In this document: in pieces, positions 6,963 to 14,282 of the stretch
Layout: the number at the start of each line of letters is the position of its first letter
Numbering within the stretch: the first letter of the stretch is position 1
Assembly: GCA_902775355.1 (NCBI GenBank)
Contig: CACYLY010000016.1
Coordinates: forward strand, 1 to 36,718
DNA: 36,718 nt
Origin: Oscillospiraceae bacterium
Lineage (GTDB): Bacteria; Bacillota; Clostridia; Oscillospirales; Oscillospiraceae
Direction: 5' to 3'
Made by a program: the position numbers and the translations under genes
The notes under the pieces: model-generated
What the model saw: only the letters and a program-made list of their open reading frames with translations
Told to the model about the DNA's origin: nothing
Database searches by the model: none

Positions 6963-8002
6963 GTCTGACCGTTGACATCCGCAAAAACTTCGGCAGCTTC
7001 CTCCTGGACGTGTCTTTCACGGCCGAGAACGGGATCACCGCCCTGCTGGGCGCCTCCGGCTGCGGCAAGAGCATGACCCTCAAGTGCATCGCGGGCATTG
7101 AGAAACCCGACGAGGGGCGGATCGAGCTGGACGGACGGGTGCTCTTTGATTCGGCGAGCCGGATCAATCTGCCCCCGCAGCTGCGCCGGGTGGGCTATCT
7201 GTTCCAGAACTACGCCCTCTTTCCCAATATGACGGTGCGGCAGAACATCCTCTGCGGCCTGAACCGGGAAAAGGACCGGGCCGTGAAGGAGCAGCGGCTT
7301 CAGGACATGCTGCGAATGATGCGGCTGGAGGGACTGGAGGGGCGCAAGCCTCATCAGCTCTCCGGCGGGCAGCAGCAGCGGGTGGCCCTGGCCCGGATCC
7401 TGGTGAACGATCCGCAGATCCTGCTGCTGGACGAGCCCTTCTCCGCCCTGGACGCTCATCTGCGGGATTCCCTGAAGGTGGAGCTGCGCGACCTGCTGGA
7501 GCGCTTTGGGCGAGAAGTCCTGCTGGTGACCCATGACCGGAACGAGGCCTACAATATGAGCCGCGAGATCGCCGTGATGGACGCGGGACGGCTGCTCTGC
7601 TGCAAGCCGACCAAGGAGCTGTTCGCAGATCCCGGCAGCGTGCAGGCGGCGATCCTGACCGGCTGCAAGAATATCGCCGCCGCAGTGCGCGTAGACGAGC
7701 ACAGAGTGGATGTCCCCGCCTGGGGCGTCCGGCTGGAGACGAGGCAGAAGGTGGAGGAGGGCCTGCGTGCCGTAGGGATCCGCGCCCATTATTTCAATCC
7801 CGCCGCGCCTCAGAACCGGTTTCCCGTGCGTTTCACGGAGGAGATGGAGGAGCCTTTCGAGACCATCCTCCAGTTCCGCTACGCGGATCAGAAAGAGGGA
7901 AGCGCTCCCGTGTGGTGGAGGCTTCCCAAGGATAAACGGCCTGCGCAGTTCCCGGCGGAGCTGGGGATCGCGCCGGCGAACATCTTATTGCTTTATGAAT
8001 GA
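6959..8002 (+). CDS. modC: Molybdate ABC transporter ATP-binding protein ModC
   Basis: A 347-residue ATPase. Walker A is GASGCGKS (31-38), the Q-loop lies in YLFQNYALFP, the signature LSGGQQQR is near 134, Walker B with D-loop is ILLLDEPFSALD, and the switch His is in LLVTHD. The C-terminal 110 residues are not a standard pair of molybdate-binding TOBE/Mop repeats: only a weak TOBE-like start (CKNIAAAVRVDEHRVD) can be seen, so molybdate sensing by this chain may be reduced. A free-standing Mop protein is encoded 13 bases downstream. It powers molybdate import with ModA and ModB. Confidence 0.92.
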   Translation: MSLTVDIRKNFGSFLLDVSFTAENGITALLGASGCGKSMTLKCIAGIEKPDEGRIELDGRVLFDSASRINLPPQLRRVGYLFQNYALFPNMTVRQNILCGLNREKDRAVKEQRLQDMLRMMRLEGLEGRKPHQLSGGQQQRVALARILVNDPQILLLDEPFSALDAHLRDSLKVELRDLLERFGREVLLVTHDRNEAYNMSREIAVMDAGRLLCCKPTKELFADPGSVQAAILTGCKNIAAAVRVDEHRVDVPAWGVRLETRQKVEEGLRAVGIRAHYFNPAAPQNRFPVRFTEEMEEPFETILQFRYADQKEGSAPVWWRLPKDKRPAQFPAELGIAPANILLLYE

Positions 8003-8015
8003 AGGAGATTTGAAT

Positions 8016-8228
8016 ATGAAACTCAGTGCCAGAAATCAGTTTAAGGGAACCGTTGTAGGCATTCAGGAGGGCGCTGTCAACGGCATCGTCAAGATCGACA
8101 TCGGCGGCGGCAACGTCATGAGCGCCACCATTTCCATGAACGCCATCCGGGAGCTGGGCCTGGAGGTCGGCAAGGAGGCCTGGGCGGTGGTGAAGGCCAC
8201 CTCCGTCATGGTCGGCGTGGACGACTGA
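8016..8228 (+). CDS. Molbindin (single Mop/TOBE domain protein)
   Basis: A 70-residue protein that is one Mop domain, the usual length for molbindins such as Clostridium pasteurianum Mop. It begins KLSARNQFKGTV, the classic start, and contains SATISMNAIRELGL, a segment whose backbone and Ser/Lys residues bind molybdate at subunit interfaces of a hexamer. Likely a cytoplasmic molybdate store or buffer. The ATG at 8016 follows GAAGGAG with about 7 bases of spacing and lies 13 bases after modC. Because the ModE-like regulator at 2203 lacks its own Mop domains, this protein could also serve as its sensor (inference). Confidence 0.92.
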   Translation: MKLSARNQFKGTVVGIQEGAVNGIVKIDIGGGNVMSATISMNAIRELGLEVGKEAWAVVKATSVMVGVDD

Positions 8229-8247
8229 TCCCACATAAAACGAAAAC

Positions 8248-8281
8248 GATCCCCTGAGAAACCGGAGTTTCTCAGGGGATC
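8248..8281. terminator. Hairpin between convergent mop and pfk genes
   Basis: Fourteen-base perfect arms (8248-8261 and 8268-8281) with a 6-base loop, starting GATCCCC. It sits midway between two convergent genes, so it probably ends transcription from both sides although the T-run is short. Confidence 0.75.
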
Positions 8282-8304
8282 CTTGTATGTAGGAGGGACT
8301 GCGC

Positions 8305-9390
8305 TCAGTCGCCCATGCAGATGCCGATATCCCGGGCCACCTGGATGATGGGGTGGTCCACCGGCAGGAACTTGGTCTTGCTGGCGGCCTCGTCCAGGGG
8401 GATGGAGGTGATCGTGCCGCCCTGGATGGCGACCATGCGGTTGTACTGCTTGTTGACGATCAGGTCCGCGGCGGCGGTGCCGAACTGGGTGGCCAGCAGC
8501 CGGTCATAGGGGCAGGGAGGACCGCCTCTCTGGTAGTGGCCGGGCACGGTCACCCGGGTGTCCGCGCCGGTGAGACGCTCGATCTCAGCCGCGATGGCAT
8601 AGGAAACGGTGGGATACTTGCTGGCCTCTTTCTTCTTGCGGGCCTCCTCCTCGGTGAGCTTCTTGTCGTCCTTGGAGACGGCGCCCTCGGCGCAGGCCAC
8701 GATGGAAAAGCCGTGACCGTGCTTTTTGCGGGCACGGATCAGATCGGCCACCTTTTCGATATCATAGGGGATCTCGGGGATCAGGATCGCGTCGGCGCCG
8801 GAGGAGATACCGGCGGCCAGGGTCAGCCAGCCCGCGTCCCGTCCCATGAGCTCCACCACGAAGACCCGGCCGTGAGAGCAGGCGGTGGTGTGCAGATAGT
8901 CCATGACGTTGGTGGCGATATCCACGGCGCTCTGGAAGCCGAAGGTGGTGTCGGTGCCGTAAATATCATTGTCGATGGTCTTGGGCAGGGTGACCACGTT
9001 CATGCCGTAGTCGGCCAGGAGCTTGGCGCTCTTCTGGGTGCCGTTGCCGCCCATGATGACCAGGCAGTCCAGATTCAGGCGGTTATAGGTCGCCATCATG
9101 TCCGGCAGCAGGCTGCGGCCCTTCTCATCCACAATGTCCTTGCCGGGGATATAGCGCTGGCGGGAGGTGCCGAGGATGGTGCCGCCCCGGGTGAGGATCC
9201 CGGAGAAGTCCTTGGATTCCATATACTTGTAGTCGCACTCGATCAGGCCGCGGTAGCCGTCGTACATGCCGTAGATCTCCACATTGGGGACGCGCTCGAA
9301 CAGCGCCTTGCCTACGCCGCGGATGGCGGCGTTCAGGCCCTGGCAGTCGCCGCCGCTGGTGATCAGCGCAACGCGGGTCATTCTTTTCAT
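8305..9390 (-). CDS. 6-phosphofructokinase
   Basis: A 361-residue phosphofructokinase that phosphorylates fructose 6-phosphate in glycolysis. GGDCQGLNA (13-21) is the N-terminal phosphate loop, GGNGTQ (about 114-119) the nucleotide-site loop, PKTIDND the catalytic loop with the base Asp, and MGRDAGWL the sugar-phosphate site. The donor-specificity positions read Gly in GGNGT (the ATP type) but Lys in PKTIDND (found in PPi-type and mixed-substrate enzymes), so the phosphoryl donor is uncertain. ATG at 9390 has AAGGAGG 9-10 bases upstream; the much longer open frame running upstream has no support. Divergent from degV. Probably group III. Confidence 0.92.
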   Translation of the reverse strand: MKRMTRVALITSGGDCQGLNAAIRGVGKALFERVPNVEIYGMYDGYRGLIECDYKYMESKDFSGILTRGGTILGTSRQRYIPGKDIVDEKGRSLLPDMMATYNRLNLDCLVIMGGNGTQKSAKLLADYGMNVVTLPKTIDNDIYGTDTTFGFQSAVDIATNVMDYLHTTACSHGRVFVVELMGRDAGWLTLAAGISSGADAILIPEIPYDIEKVADLIRARKKHGHGFSIVACAEGAVSKDDKKLTEEEARKKKEASKYPTVSYAIAAEIERLTGADTRVTVPGHYQRGGPPCPYDRLLATQFGTAAADLIVNKQYNRMVAIQGGTITSIPLDEAASKTKFLPVDHPIIQVARDIGICMGD

Positions 9391-9421
9391 AGGATCCGGC
9401 CTCCTTCTGTATGATACTGTT

Positions 9422-9450
9422 ATTATGAAACAAAGCTGCGGAAAAAGCAA
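9422..9450 (-). promoter_or_regulatory. Promoter of the phosphofructokinase gene
   Basis: On the minus strand TTGCTT (9445-9450), 17 bases, CATAAT (9422-9427). It is placed about 30 bases upstream of the ATG at 9390. Confidence 0.55.
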
Positions 9451-9493
9451 GAATAATCGAAGAGCTTTTAGACAGTTCGACGAAAGTGTATGA

Positions 9494-9522
9494 TAGACAA
9501 AGCAGAGACGCTTTGCTATAAT
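9494..9522 (+). promoter_or_regulatory. Promoter of degV
   Basis: TAGACA (9494-9499), 17 bases, perfect TATAAT (9517-9522): one of the best promoters in the window. The leader to the ATG at 9598 is about 70 bases and shows no strong fold. Confidence 0.7.
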
Positions 9523-9597
9523 CAAATGGTAATGTGAAAAAGTGTAGCTTGCCGCGGCACGATACGAAAGCTGTATAAAACAAGGAGTGGAAACGGA

Positions 9598-10449
9598 ATG
9601 AGCAAACCCGTCATGATCACGGCGGACAGTACGGTGGACCTTTCCCGGGAACTGAAGGAGCGCTTTGGTATTCGGATCATCCCCCTGATGATCACCCTGG
9701 GGGAGGACCATTTTATGGACGACGGAGAGAGCTTTACTCCCCTGGACATGTACGCGCGGTATCATAAGGACGGCCTGCTGCCCAAGACCTCTGCGCCCGG
9801 CGTGCAGGAGTTTCTGGATTTCTTTACCCCGCTGGTGGAGCAGGGATATGAGATCGTCCATCTGGACATCAGCGCCGAGCTCTCCAACACCTTCAACGCC
9901 GCCCGCCTGGCCGCCGCCGAGCTGGAGGGCGTCTATGTGGTGGACAGCCGCATGCTCTCCACCGGTGTGGGTCTGCTGGCCATCGAGGGGGCGGAGTGCC
10001 GGGACCGGGGCATGAGCGCCGGGGAGATCGCCGCGCATCTGGAAAGCCTGACCGACAAAGTCTCCACCAGCTTTGTGCTGGACACCCTGGAATTCATGTG
10101 GAAGGGCGGCCGCTGCACCGGCGTGGCTGCGCTGGGGGCAAACCTGCTGAAGCTGAAGCCCGGCCTGGAGATGAAGGACGGGAAGCTGGGCGTGTACAAG
10201 AAATACCGCGGCAGCATCGAGAAGGTCTACGAGCAGTACATCCGGGAGCGGCTGGCCGGCAAAAAGGTCCGGCCGGGACATATCTTTATCACCGAGTCCG
10301 GGGAGATCGAGCCCGAGGTGGCGGAGCGGATGTGCGCCCTTGCCAGGGAACTCTCCGGCTGCCGGGAGGTGCACCACACCCTGGCCGGCTGCACCGTCAG
10401 CACCCACTGCGGTCCCAAGACCCTGGGCGTGCTGTTCATCGAGGAATAA
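9598..10449 (+). CDS. DegV family fatty-acid-binding protein
   Basis: A 283-residue DegV protein, the usual length. ITADSTVDLS at 7-16 is the family's opening motif, TSAPGVQEF surrounds the Thr-Ser pair that holds the lipid carboxylate, and VDSRMLSTG follows in the middle. DegV (FakB-like) proteins bind fatty acids and present them to a FakA kinase; no kinase gene is nearby, so its partner must be elsewhere. The ATG follows AAGGAG with about 9 bases of spacing. It is a single-gene unit between its own promoter and a perfect hairpin. Confidence 0.93.
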   Translation: MSKPVMITADSTVDLSRELKERFGIRIIPLMITLGEDHFMDDGESFTPLDMYARYHKDGLLPKTSAPGVQEFLDFFTPLVEQGYEIVHLDISAELSNTFNAARLAAAELEGVYVVDSRMLSTGVGLLAIEGAECRDRGMSAGEIAAHLESLTDKVSTSFVLDTLEFMWKGGRCTGVAALGANLLKLKPGLEMKDGKLGVYKKYRGSIEKVYEQYIRERLAGKKVRPGHIFITESGEIEPEVAERMCALARELSGCREVHHTLAGCTVSTHCGPKTLGVLFIEE

Positions 10450-10457
10450 AACTGAAT

Positions 10458-10505
10458 ATACACAGAAACACCGGGATCCGAAAGGATCCCGGTGTTTCTG
10501 TGTAT
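10458..10505. terminator. Perfect 22-bp hairpin between convergent degV and secreted-protein genes
   Basis: Twenty-two-base perfectly complementary arms (10458-10479 and 10484-10505) close on a GAAA tetraloop. The T-content at the 3' end is modest (GGTGTTTCTGTGTAT). Its position between convergent genes suggests termination in both directions. Confidence 0.7.
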
Positions 10506-10535
10506 CGCGGGCGGCCGCAAGGGCCGCCCCTATGC
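10506..10535. repeat. Short palindromic repeat, CGCCCCTA family
   Basis: GGGCGGCCGCAAGGGCCGCCCCTA, given here by its ends GGGCGGCC and GGCCGCCCCTA, is the same element as at 33952-33979, including the loop. It directly follows the degV hairpin. Confidence 0.75.
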
Positions 10536-10538
10536 GCA

Positions 10539-12971
10539 TTACCGGCAGAGATCTATCGCCCGGGCCCGGACGGCCTGGGTCAGAAGCTCCTGCACCAGGG
10601 CCGGGTCCTCGGGATAACGGGCCGTCAGCAGGGCCTCCCAGGCGGCCAGCCACTTGCCGAAGCTCTGGCGCTCCGCCGCGACGAAGTCCCGGTTTCCTTC
10701 GTCCGCGGAAAGCCAGCGCGCGTCGGTCTCAGCATTCAGGGCGGCCAGCCAGAGGGTCTTCAGCTCCCGCCAGCCCTCCTCGTCCTCCGCCGTGGGGGCG
10801 ATCTGCCGGTGATCGGCGCAGAGCGTCTCCCAGGTCTGCAGACTCACAACGCAATCATGGCTCTCCCGCCAACAGAACGCCTGCTCCGGATCGGCGGCGT
10901 CCAGCTCCTCCGCCCGGTTGAAGAGGGCGGCCCAGTCCTCGCTCTCGGCCTCCCGCGCGAAGCAGAGCAGGCTGACCTTGTGCATCAGCAGCTCGATCAT
11001 CTTCTCCGCCGCATAGTCGGGCCCGCCGCGGAGCTCCCAGGCGGCCCCATAGGCGGCCAGCTGCTCTTCAAAGGCCGCCCGCTCCTCCTCGATCAAGGGG
11101 CGCAGGCTCTCGTCGACCTCCGTGAGCCACTCGTCATATTCCGCGTCCAGAGCCTCTGCCCATAGAGCCAGCGCCTCCTGGGGCGTCTTGCCTTCGGCTT
11201 CCTTTGCCAGGGCGGCGTGATCCGGGCAGCGCGTCAGCGTCCATTCTACCGCCCCGTCGCCCAGGCTATTGAGGGCGGGTTCACAGAAAGGCCGTCGTTC
11301 CGAAGCCGGGGCAGGCTCAGCAGGCGGGGCCAGCAGGGGGATGACGATCTCGACCTCGTTGGTATTGATGTAGAAGTCGACGGACTTCGGCCCCACGGCG
11401 CTCTCTTTTGGGGAATCGGCGGGAAACTTCATCCCATCCTCATCATGACGGCGCCAGAAGTGCAAATATGCTCTGCGCCGCACTTCGCCTGCCTTTATAT
11501 CCTCGTCAAGGACCTTGATCCGCAGCTCTGCGTCCACAGAGGAGTCAGGCGTGAGCCAACTGAGGGCATCATACTGAAAATCGTAGTCCGAGTATTCTGT
11601 ATAAAACTCATAAGTGAAAAACCAGCTATCGGTACAAGTCATGATCTCCGTGCTCGGGTTGGAAGCCGTCAGCTTCACCTTCACCCAGCCGTCCTCGGGG
11701 ATCTGCCCCGCCGAGGTGTCCTCGGCCTCTAGCAGCACGGTGCCGTCAAAGACATATATTTCTCGGGGTTCAAGCTCGGTTTCCACCGGTGTACCGTCCT
11801 CTGTCCAGGAACGAGAACGGAGTGCATACCGGAGGATGCCGTCATCCGACTCTGCCACGACTTGATCGGTGACTTTCAATTTTACGACTTCGCCATAAAC
11901 CCAGTAATAGCCGGGGAAGATCGATTTGGGATAGTAATGGGCATTCGAAATCTGAACCGTCTCCACAAAAACGTAGTCTCCCGCTGCCTTGTCCCACTTA
12001 TAAACGTCTACTTCCCACTCGTGCATTACATATGGACTTAAGCTGTTGCCCCGTATGTCGATCCTCAAATATTCACCGACACCATAAGCGGGATGGTGAA
12101 AAATTTGCTGCTGGATCGCCGGGTCTGCCTTCCCGATTTTGAAGGACGCCTTCAGCGCTCTCCCCTTGGCCTCCCAGGGCCAGTCCGCAGGGTAAGAGGC
12201 AGGTGAGTCCGAAGCCTCCGGTGGGGTAAACTCGGCAGGAAGCATGCGCTCGATCCAAGGACGATCCAGGTCTTCCATTTTCAGGCTGACTCTCAGCGTC
12301 ACCGTGCCGGACTGGCCGGGCTCCAACCTGGCCTTCCAAACCGAAGCTTCCGAGGAGACGTCCAGTTCTCCAACATCGCAGCCTGCCAGCGCCATCCGCG
12401 GGTAATCAAGATAGTCTCCGTCAGCCGAGCAAGTGACGTCAACCGTCTTTTTACCGGTGTTCGTGAAGGTGACGTGGACCTCCACCGGGTCCAGGGCATA
12501 CTTCCAGCCGGTCGTGTCCTCAACCTCGACGGTAACGTCGTAAAGCTCCGACGGGTATCCGCTGGCAGGGGAAACCTCGCCGTCCGGGACTTCCTCCACC
12601 GCCGGCAGATCCTCCGACACCGGCGGCTCCCAGCCGTAGTCGTCGTCCGCGTCCGCGGGGAGGGGCTCGTCCTTGGTCACGCCGCAGCGCCAGCACCAGA
12701 AGTGCAGCTTCTTCCCGCCGGGGAAGCTCTCGTCCTCCACGATCTCGCCCGCGTTCCAGGCGTGGCCCAGGGCGGGGATCTGCTCCACCTTCTTTTCGCC
12801 GCAGGAGCAGACATAGGTCACGCTGCCCGCCTGGGTGCAGGTGGGCTCGGTGCGGCTTCGTTCCTTCCAGTTGTGGACGTGCCCGCCCTCGGCCAGGGCC
12901 GCGGCAGGTGCCAGGCCCAGGACAAGAGCCAGGACCATTATCAGGGCCAACAGTTTTGTCAAGCGCTTCAT
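10539..12971 (-). CDS. Large secreted protein with tandem LprI-like C-terminal units
   Basis: An 810-residue exported protein with no function I can name. Residues 1-28 are a signal peptide (AAALAEG cleavage region). Residues about 29-105 hold a Cys-paired module like those repeated in clostridial surface proteins (TCTQAG, CSCGEKK, ALGHAW, CWRCG). Beta-sandwich-like segments follow to about 560. The C-terminal part holds two related helical units, about 582-670 and 718-810. Each begins with CxDH (CPDH, CADH), contains LW-x-x-AL-(D/N)-A-E and a second W-rich helix, and ends in a Cys (SLLC, IDLC), which resembles the LprI/DUF1311 lysozyme-inhibitor fold. The ATG at 12971 has GGAGG 8 bases upstream. 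GC content dips in the middle third. Binding of a surface ligand or enzyme is only a guess. Confidence 0.75.
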   Translation of the reverse strand: MKRLTKLLALIMVLALVLGLAPAAALAEGGHVHNWKERSRTEPTCTQAGSVTYVCSCGEKKVEQIPALGHAWNAGEIVEDESFPGGKKLHFWCWRCGVTKDEPLPADADDDYGWEPPVSEDLPAVEEVPDGEVSPASGYPSELYDVTVEVEDTTGWKYALDPVEVHVTFTNTGKKTVDVTCSADGDYLDYPRMALAGCDVGELDVSSEASVWKARLEPGQSGTVTLRVSLKMEDLDRPWIERMLPAEFTPPEASDSPASYPADWPWEAKGRALKASFKIGKADPAIQQQIFHHPAYGVGEYLRIDIRGNSLSPYVMHEWEVDVYKWDKAAGDYVFVETVQISNAHYYPKSIFPGYYWVYGEVVKLKVTDQVVAESDDGILRYALRSRSWTEDGTPVETELEPREIYVFDGTVLLEAEDTSAGQIPEDGWVKVKLTASNPSTEIMTCTDSWFFTYEFYTEYSDYDFQYDALSWLTPDSSVDAELRIKVLDEDIKAGEVRRRAYLHFWRRHDEDGMKFPADSPKESAVGPKSVDFYINTNEVEIVIPLLAPPAEPAPASERRPFCEPALNSLGDGAVEWTLTRCPDHAALAKEAEGKTPQEALALWAEALDAEYDEWLTEVDESLRPLIEEERAAFEEQLAAYGAAWELRGGPDYAAEKMIELLMHKVSLLCFAREAESEDWAALFNRAEELDAADPEQAFCWRESHDCVVSLQTWETLCADHRQIAPTAEDEEGWRELKTLWLAALNAETDARWLSADEGNRDFVAAERQSFGKWLAAWEALLTARYPEDPALVQELLTQAVRARAIDLCR

Positions 12972-13000
12972 GGCTATACCTCCGTTCGTTGCAGTATTAT

Positions 13001-13170
13001 CCGTAGGGCCGACCATCGGTCGGCCGCCGACACAGGTCCAGGACAGCGGGCCGTTCGTGAACGGCCCCTACGGGAGAAAACGTCCGTCCCCGCCGTAGGG
13101 GCGATTCATGAATCGCCCGTCGATATGCCGTGGCGTCGGGAAAAGCGGACGAGCAATGCTCGTCTCTACG
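13001..13170. repeat. Four palindromic GTAGGGGCG-type repeats in the leader of the secreted-protein gene
   Basis: Copies at 13003-13026, 13047-13072, 13095-13119 and 13146-13170. The first and third begin GTAGGG on the plus strand; the second and fourth end in CTAC, so they lie in the opposite orientation. The inner arms differ (GACCATCGGTC, GTTCGTGAAC, ATTCATGAAT, GAGCAATGCTC) but each stays self-complementary. They fill most of the space between the secreted-protein gene and its promoter. Confidence 0.8.
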
Positions 13171-13200
13171 GGCTGGAGGGGTGAGATTTCCTCTTTTTCC

Positions 13201-13229
13201 ATGATAGCAGAGAACGCGCCCCGGCGCAA
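13201..13229 (-). promoter_or_regulatory. Promoter of the secreted-protein gene
   Basis: On the minus strand TTGCGC (13224-13229), 17 bases, TATCAT (13201-13206). It lies just past the stop of the upstream lipoprotein gene and leaves a leader of about 220 bases that contains the four palindromic repeats. Confidence 0.45.
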
Positions 13230-13246
13230 GAGGGGGAGTTCTCCGC

Positions 13247-14089
13247 TCAGCCCTCCGCGTAGCGGATATGGATGCTGCTGCCGTCGCAGTCCAGCAGGAC
13301 GGGGCCGAGGCGGGTGAGGAATACCTGCACGTCCAGCTTCTCCAGCTTGCGCAGGGTCTTGGCCTCCTCCGGCTCCGCGTCGGAGCAGGTGATGAGGGCC
13401 CAGGAGGGCTTGGCCTGGATCAGCAGAGGCTCCAGGGCCCGGTGCCAGGCGCCGTGATGGGGCATTTTGATGAAGTCATAGCGCTCCCGGTGGGCGTTCA
13501 TCCATTCCTCCAGCCGCAGGTTTTCCGCGTCCCCGGTGAAGAGCAGGCGGCAGTCCCCACATTCCACGGAGACGATCAGGGAGGCGTTGTTGGCCGCACT
13601 GTCGGCATAGTTGTTCCGCTCGGGCGGGTTCACGGTGAAGCGCACCCCGTCCAGGGTGAAGCTGGTCTCTTCTTTCAGGGTGAGGGGCTCCACGCTCAGC
13701 TCCGCCAGAGCGTCGGCGTAGTTGTCGTAGGCGCCGCCCTCGCCGGGACCGTCGGGCTGCAGCAGCTGTCCCACCGGCAGGCCCTGGAGCACCCGGGGCG
13801 CGCCGCCGATGTGGTCCTTGTCAAAATGACTCAGGATCAGATAGTCCAGGGAATAGACGCCCTTGTCCCGGCAGTAGGCCAGGATCTCCTTGCCGCAGCC
13901 CTTATTGCCCGTGTCGATCAGGACGGCGCCGTGCTCCGTGGTGAGCAGAAAGGCGTCGGCCTTGCCGAAAGAGAAGCAGTAGACCTGCAGGTGGACCTCC
14001 TGCCCCGGCTGCTCCCTTGTATCGCCGCAGCCGGAGAGCAGCAGGGCGGCGGCCAGAAGCAAAACAGACAGATTGCGAAGCTTTTTCAT
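13247..14089 (-). CDS. Lipoprotein metallo-beta-lactamase-fold hydrolase, ComEC C-terminal type
   Basis: A 280-residue exported hydrolase. The N terminus is a lipoprotein signal with lipobox LLLSGC (Cys near 20). The rest is a metallo-beta-lactamase domain: ADAFLL, LIDTGN, the metal motif HFDKDHIGG, FTGDA, and PHHGA. This set matches the C-terminal nuclease-like domain of ComEC/Rec2 and the stand-alone competence-type hydrolases. HxDxDH supplies the metal ligands. A nuclease or phosphodiesterase acting outside the membrane is the family-based guess. The ATG at 14089 is preferred; a GTG one codon upstream (14092) is equally reachable from the GGTGA site. It lies upstream of the secreted-protein gene on the same strand but that gene has its own promoter. 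Confidence 0.82.
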   Translation of the reverse strand: MKKLRNLSVLLLAAALLLSGCGDTREQPGQEVHLQVYCFSFGKADAFLLTTEHGAVLIDTGNKGCGKEILAYCRDKGVYSLDYLILSHFDKDHIGGAPRVLQGLPVGQLLQPDGPGEGGAYDNYADALAELSVEPLTLKEETSFTLDGVRFTVNPPERNNYADSAANNASLIVSVECGDCRLLFTGDAENLRLEEWMNAHRERYDFIKMPHHGAWHRALEPLLIQAKPSWALITCSDAEPEEAKTLRKLEKLDVQVFLTRLGPVLLDCDGSSIHIRYAEG

Positions 14090-14110
14090 CACAAATCACC
14101 GAATGGATAA

Positions 14111-14224
14111 AAGGAAAAACGGATTGCCACACCAGTGACGTCGGTCACTGGTTCGCAATGACAGGTTTAAGGAAAAAACGGATTGCCACACCAGTGTGCG
14201 CACTGGGTTCGCAATGACAGGTTT
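14111..14224. repeat. Two tandem copies of a 56-58-bp hairpin repeat (GGATTGCCAC...TTCGCAATGAC)
   Basis: Copies at 14111-14168 and 14169-14224 share AAGGAAAAA, CGGATTGCCACACCAGTG and TTCGCAATGACAGGTTT. The centre differs, yet both centres form hairpins (CCAGTGAC/GTCACTGG and CCAGTG/CACTGG). A related fragment lies at 34380-34399. It resembles intergenic repeats of the form TCATTGCGAA...GGCAATCC that I recall from many bacteria. Confidence 0.8.
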
Positions 14225-14246
14225 GGGGAGTGCCCGCATATTGCTT

Positions 14247-14274
14247 CGCCCGCCGACCTTTTGCTCGGCGGGCG
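14247..14274. terminator. Inverted repeat after galE
   Basis: Ten-base perfect arms (14247-14256 and 14265-14274), CGCCCGCCGA and its complement, with an 8-base loop. It begins 9 bases after the galE stop on the minus strand, but no T-run follows, so a role as terminator or RNA end stabiliser is only likely. Confidence 0.5.
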
Positions 14275-14282
14275 CGGAACGT

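Noticed and set aside
8305-10653. A very long leftward open frame upstream of the phosphofructokinase start
   Set aside because: It crosses the intergenic promoters and runs antisense to degV; the sequence upstream of 9390 has no ribosome site in support and no family similarity.
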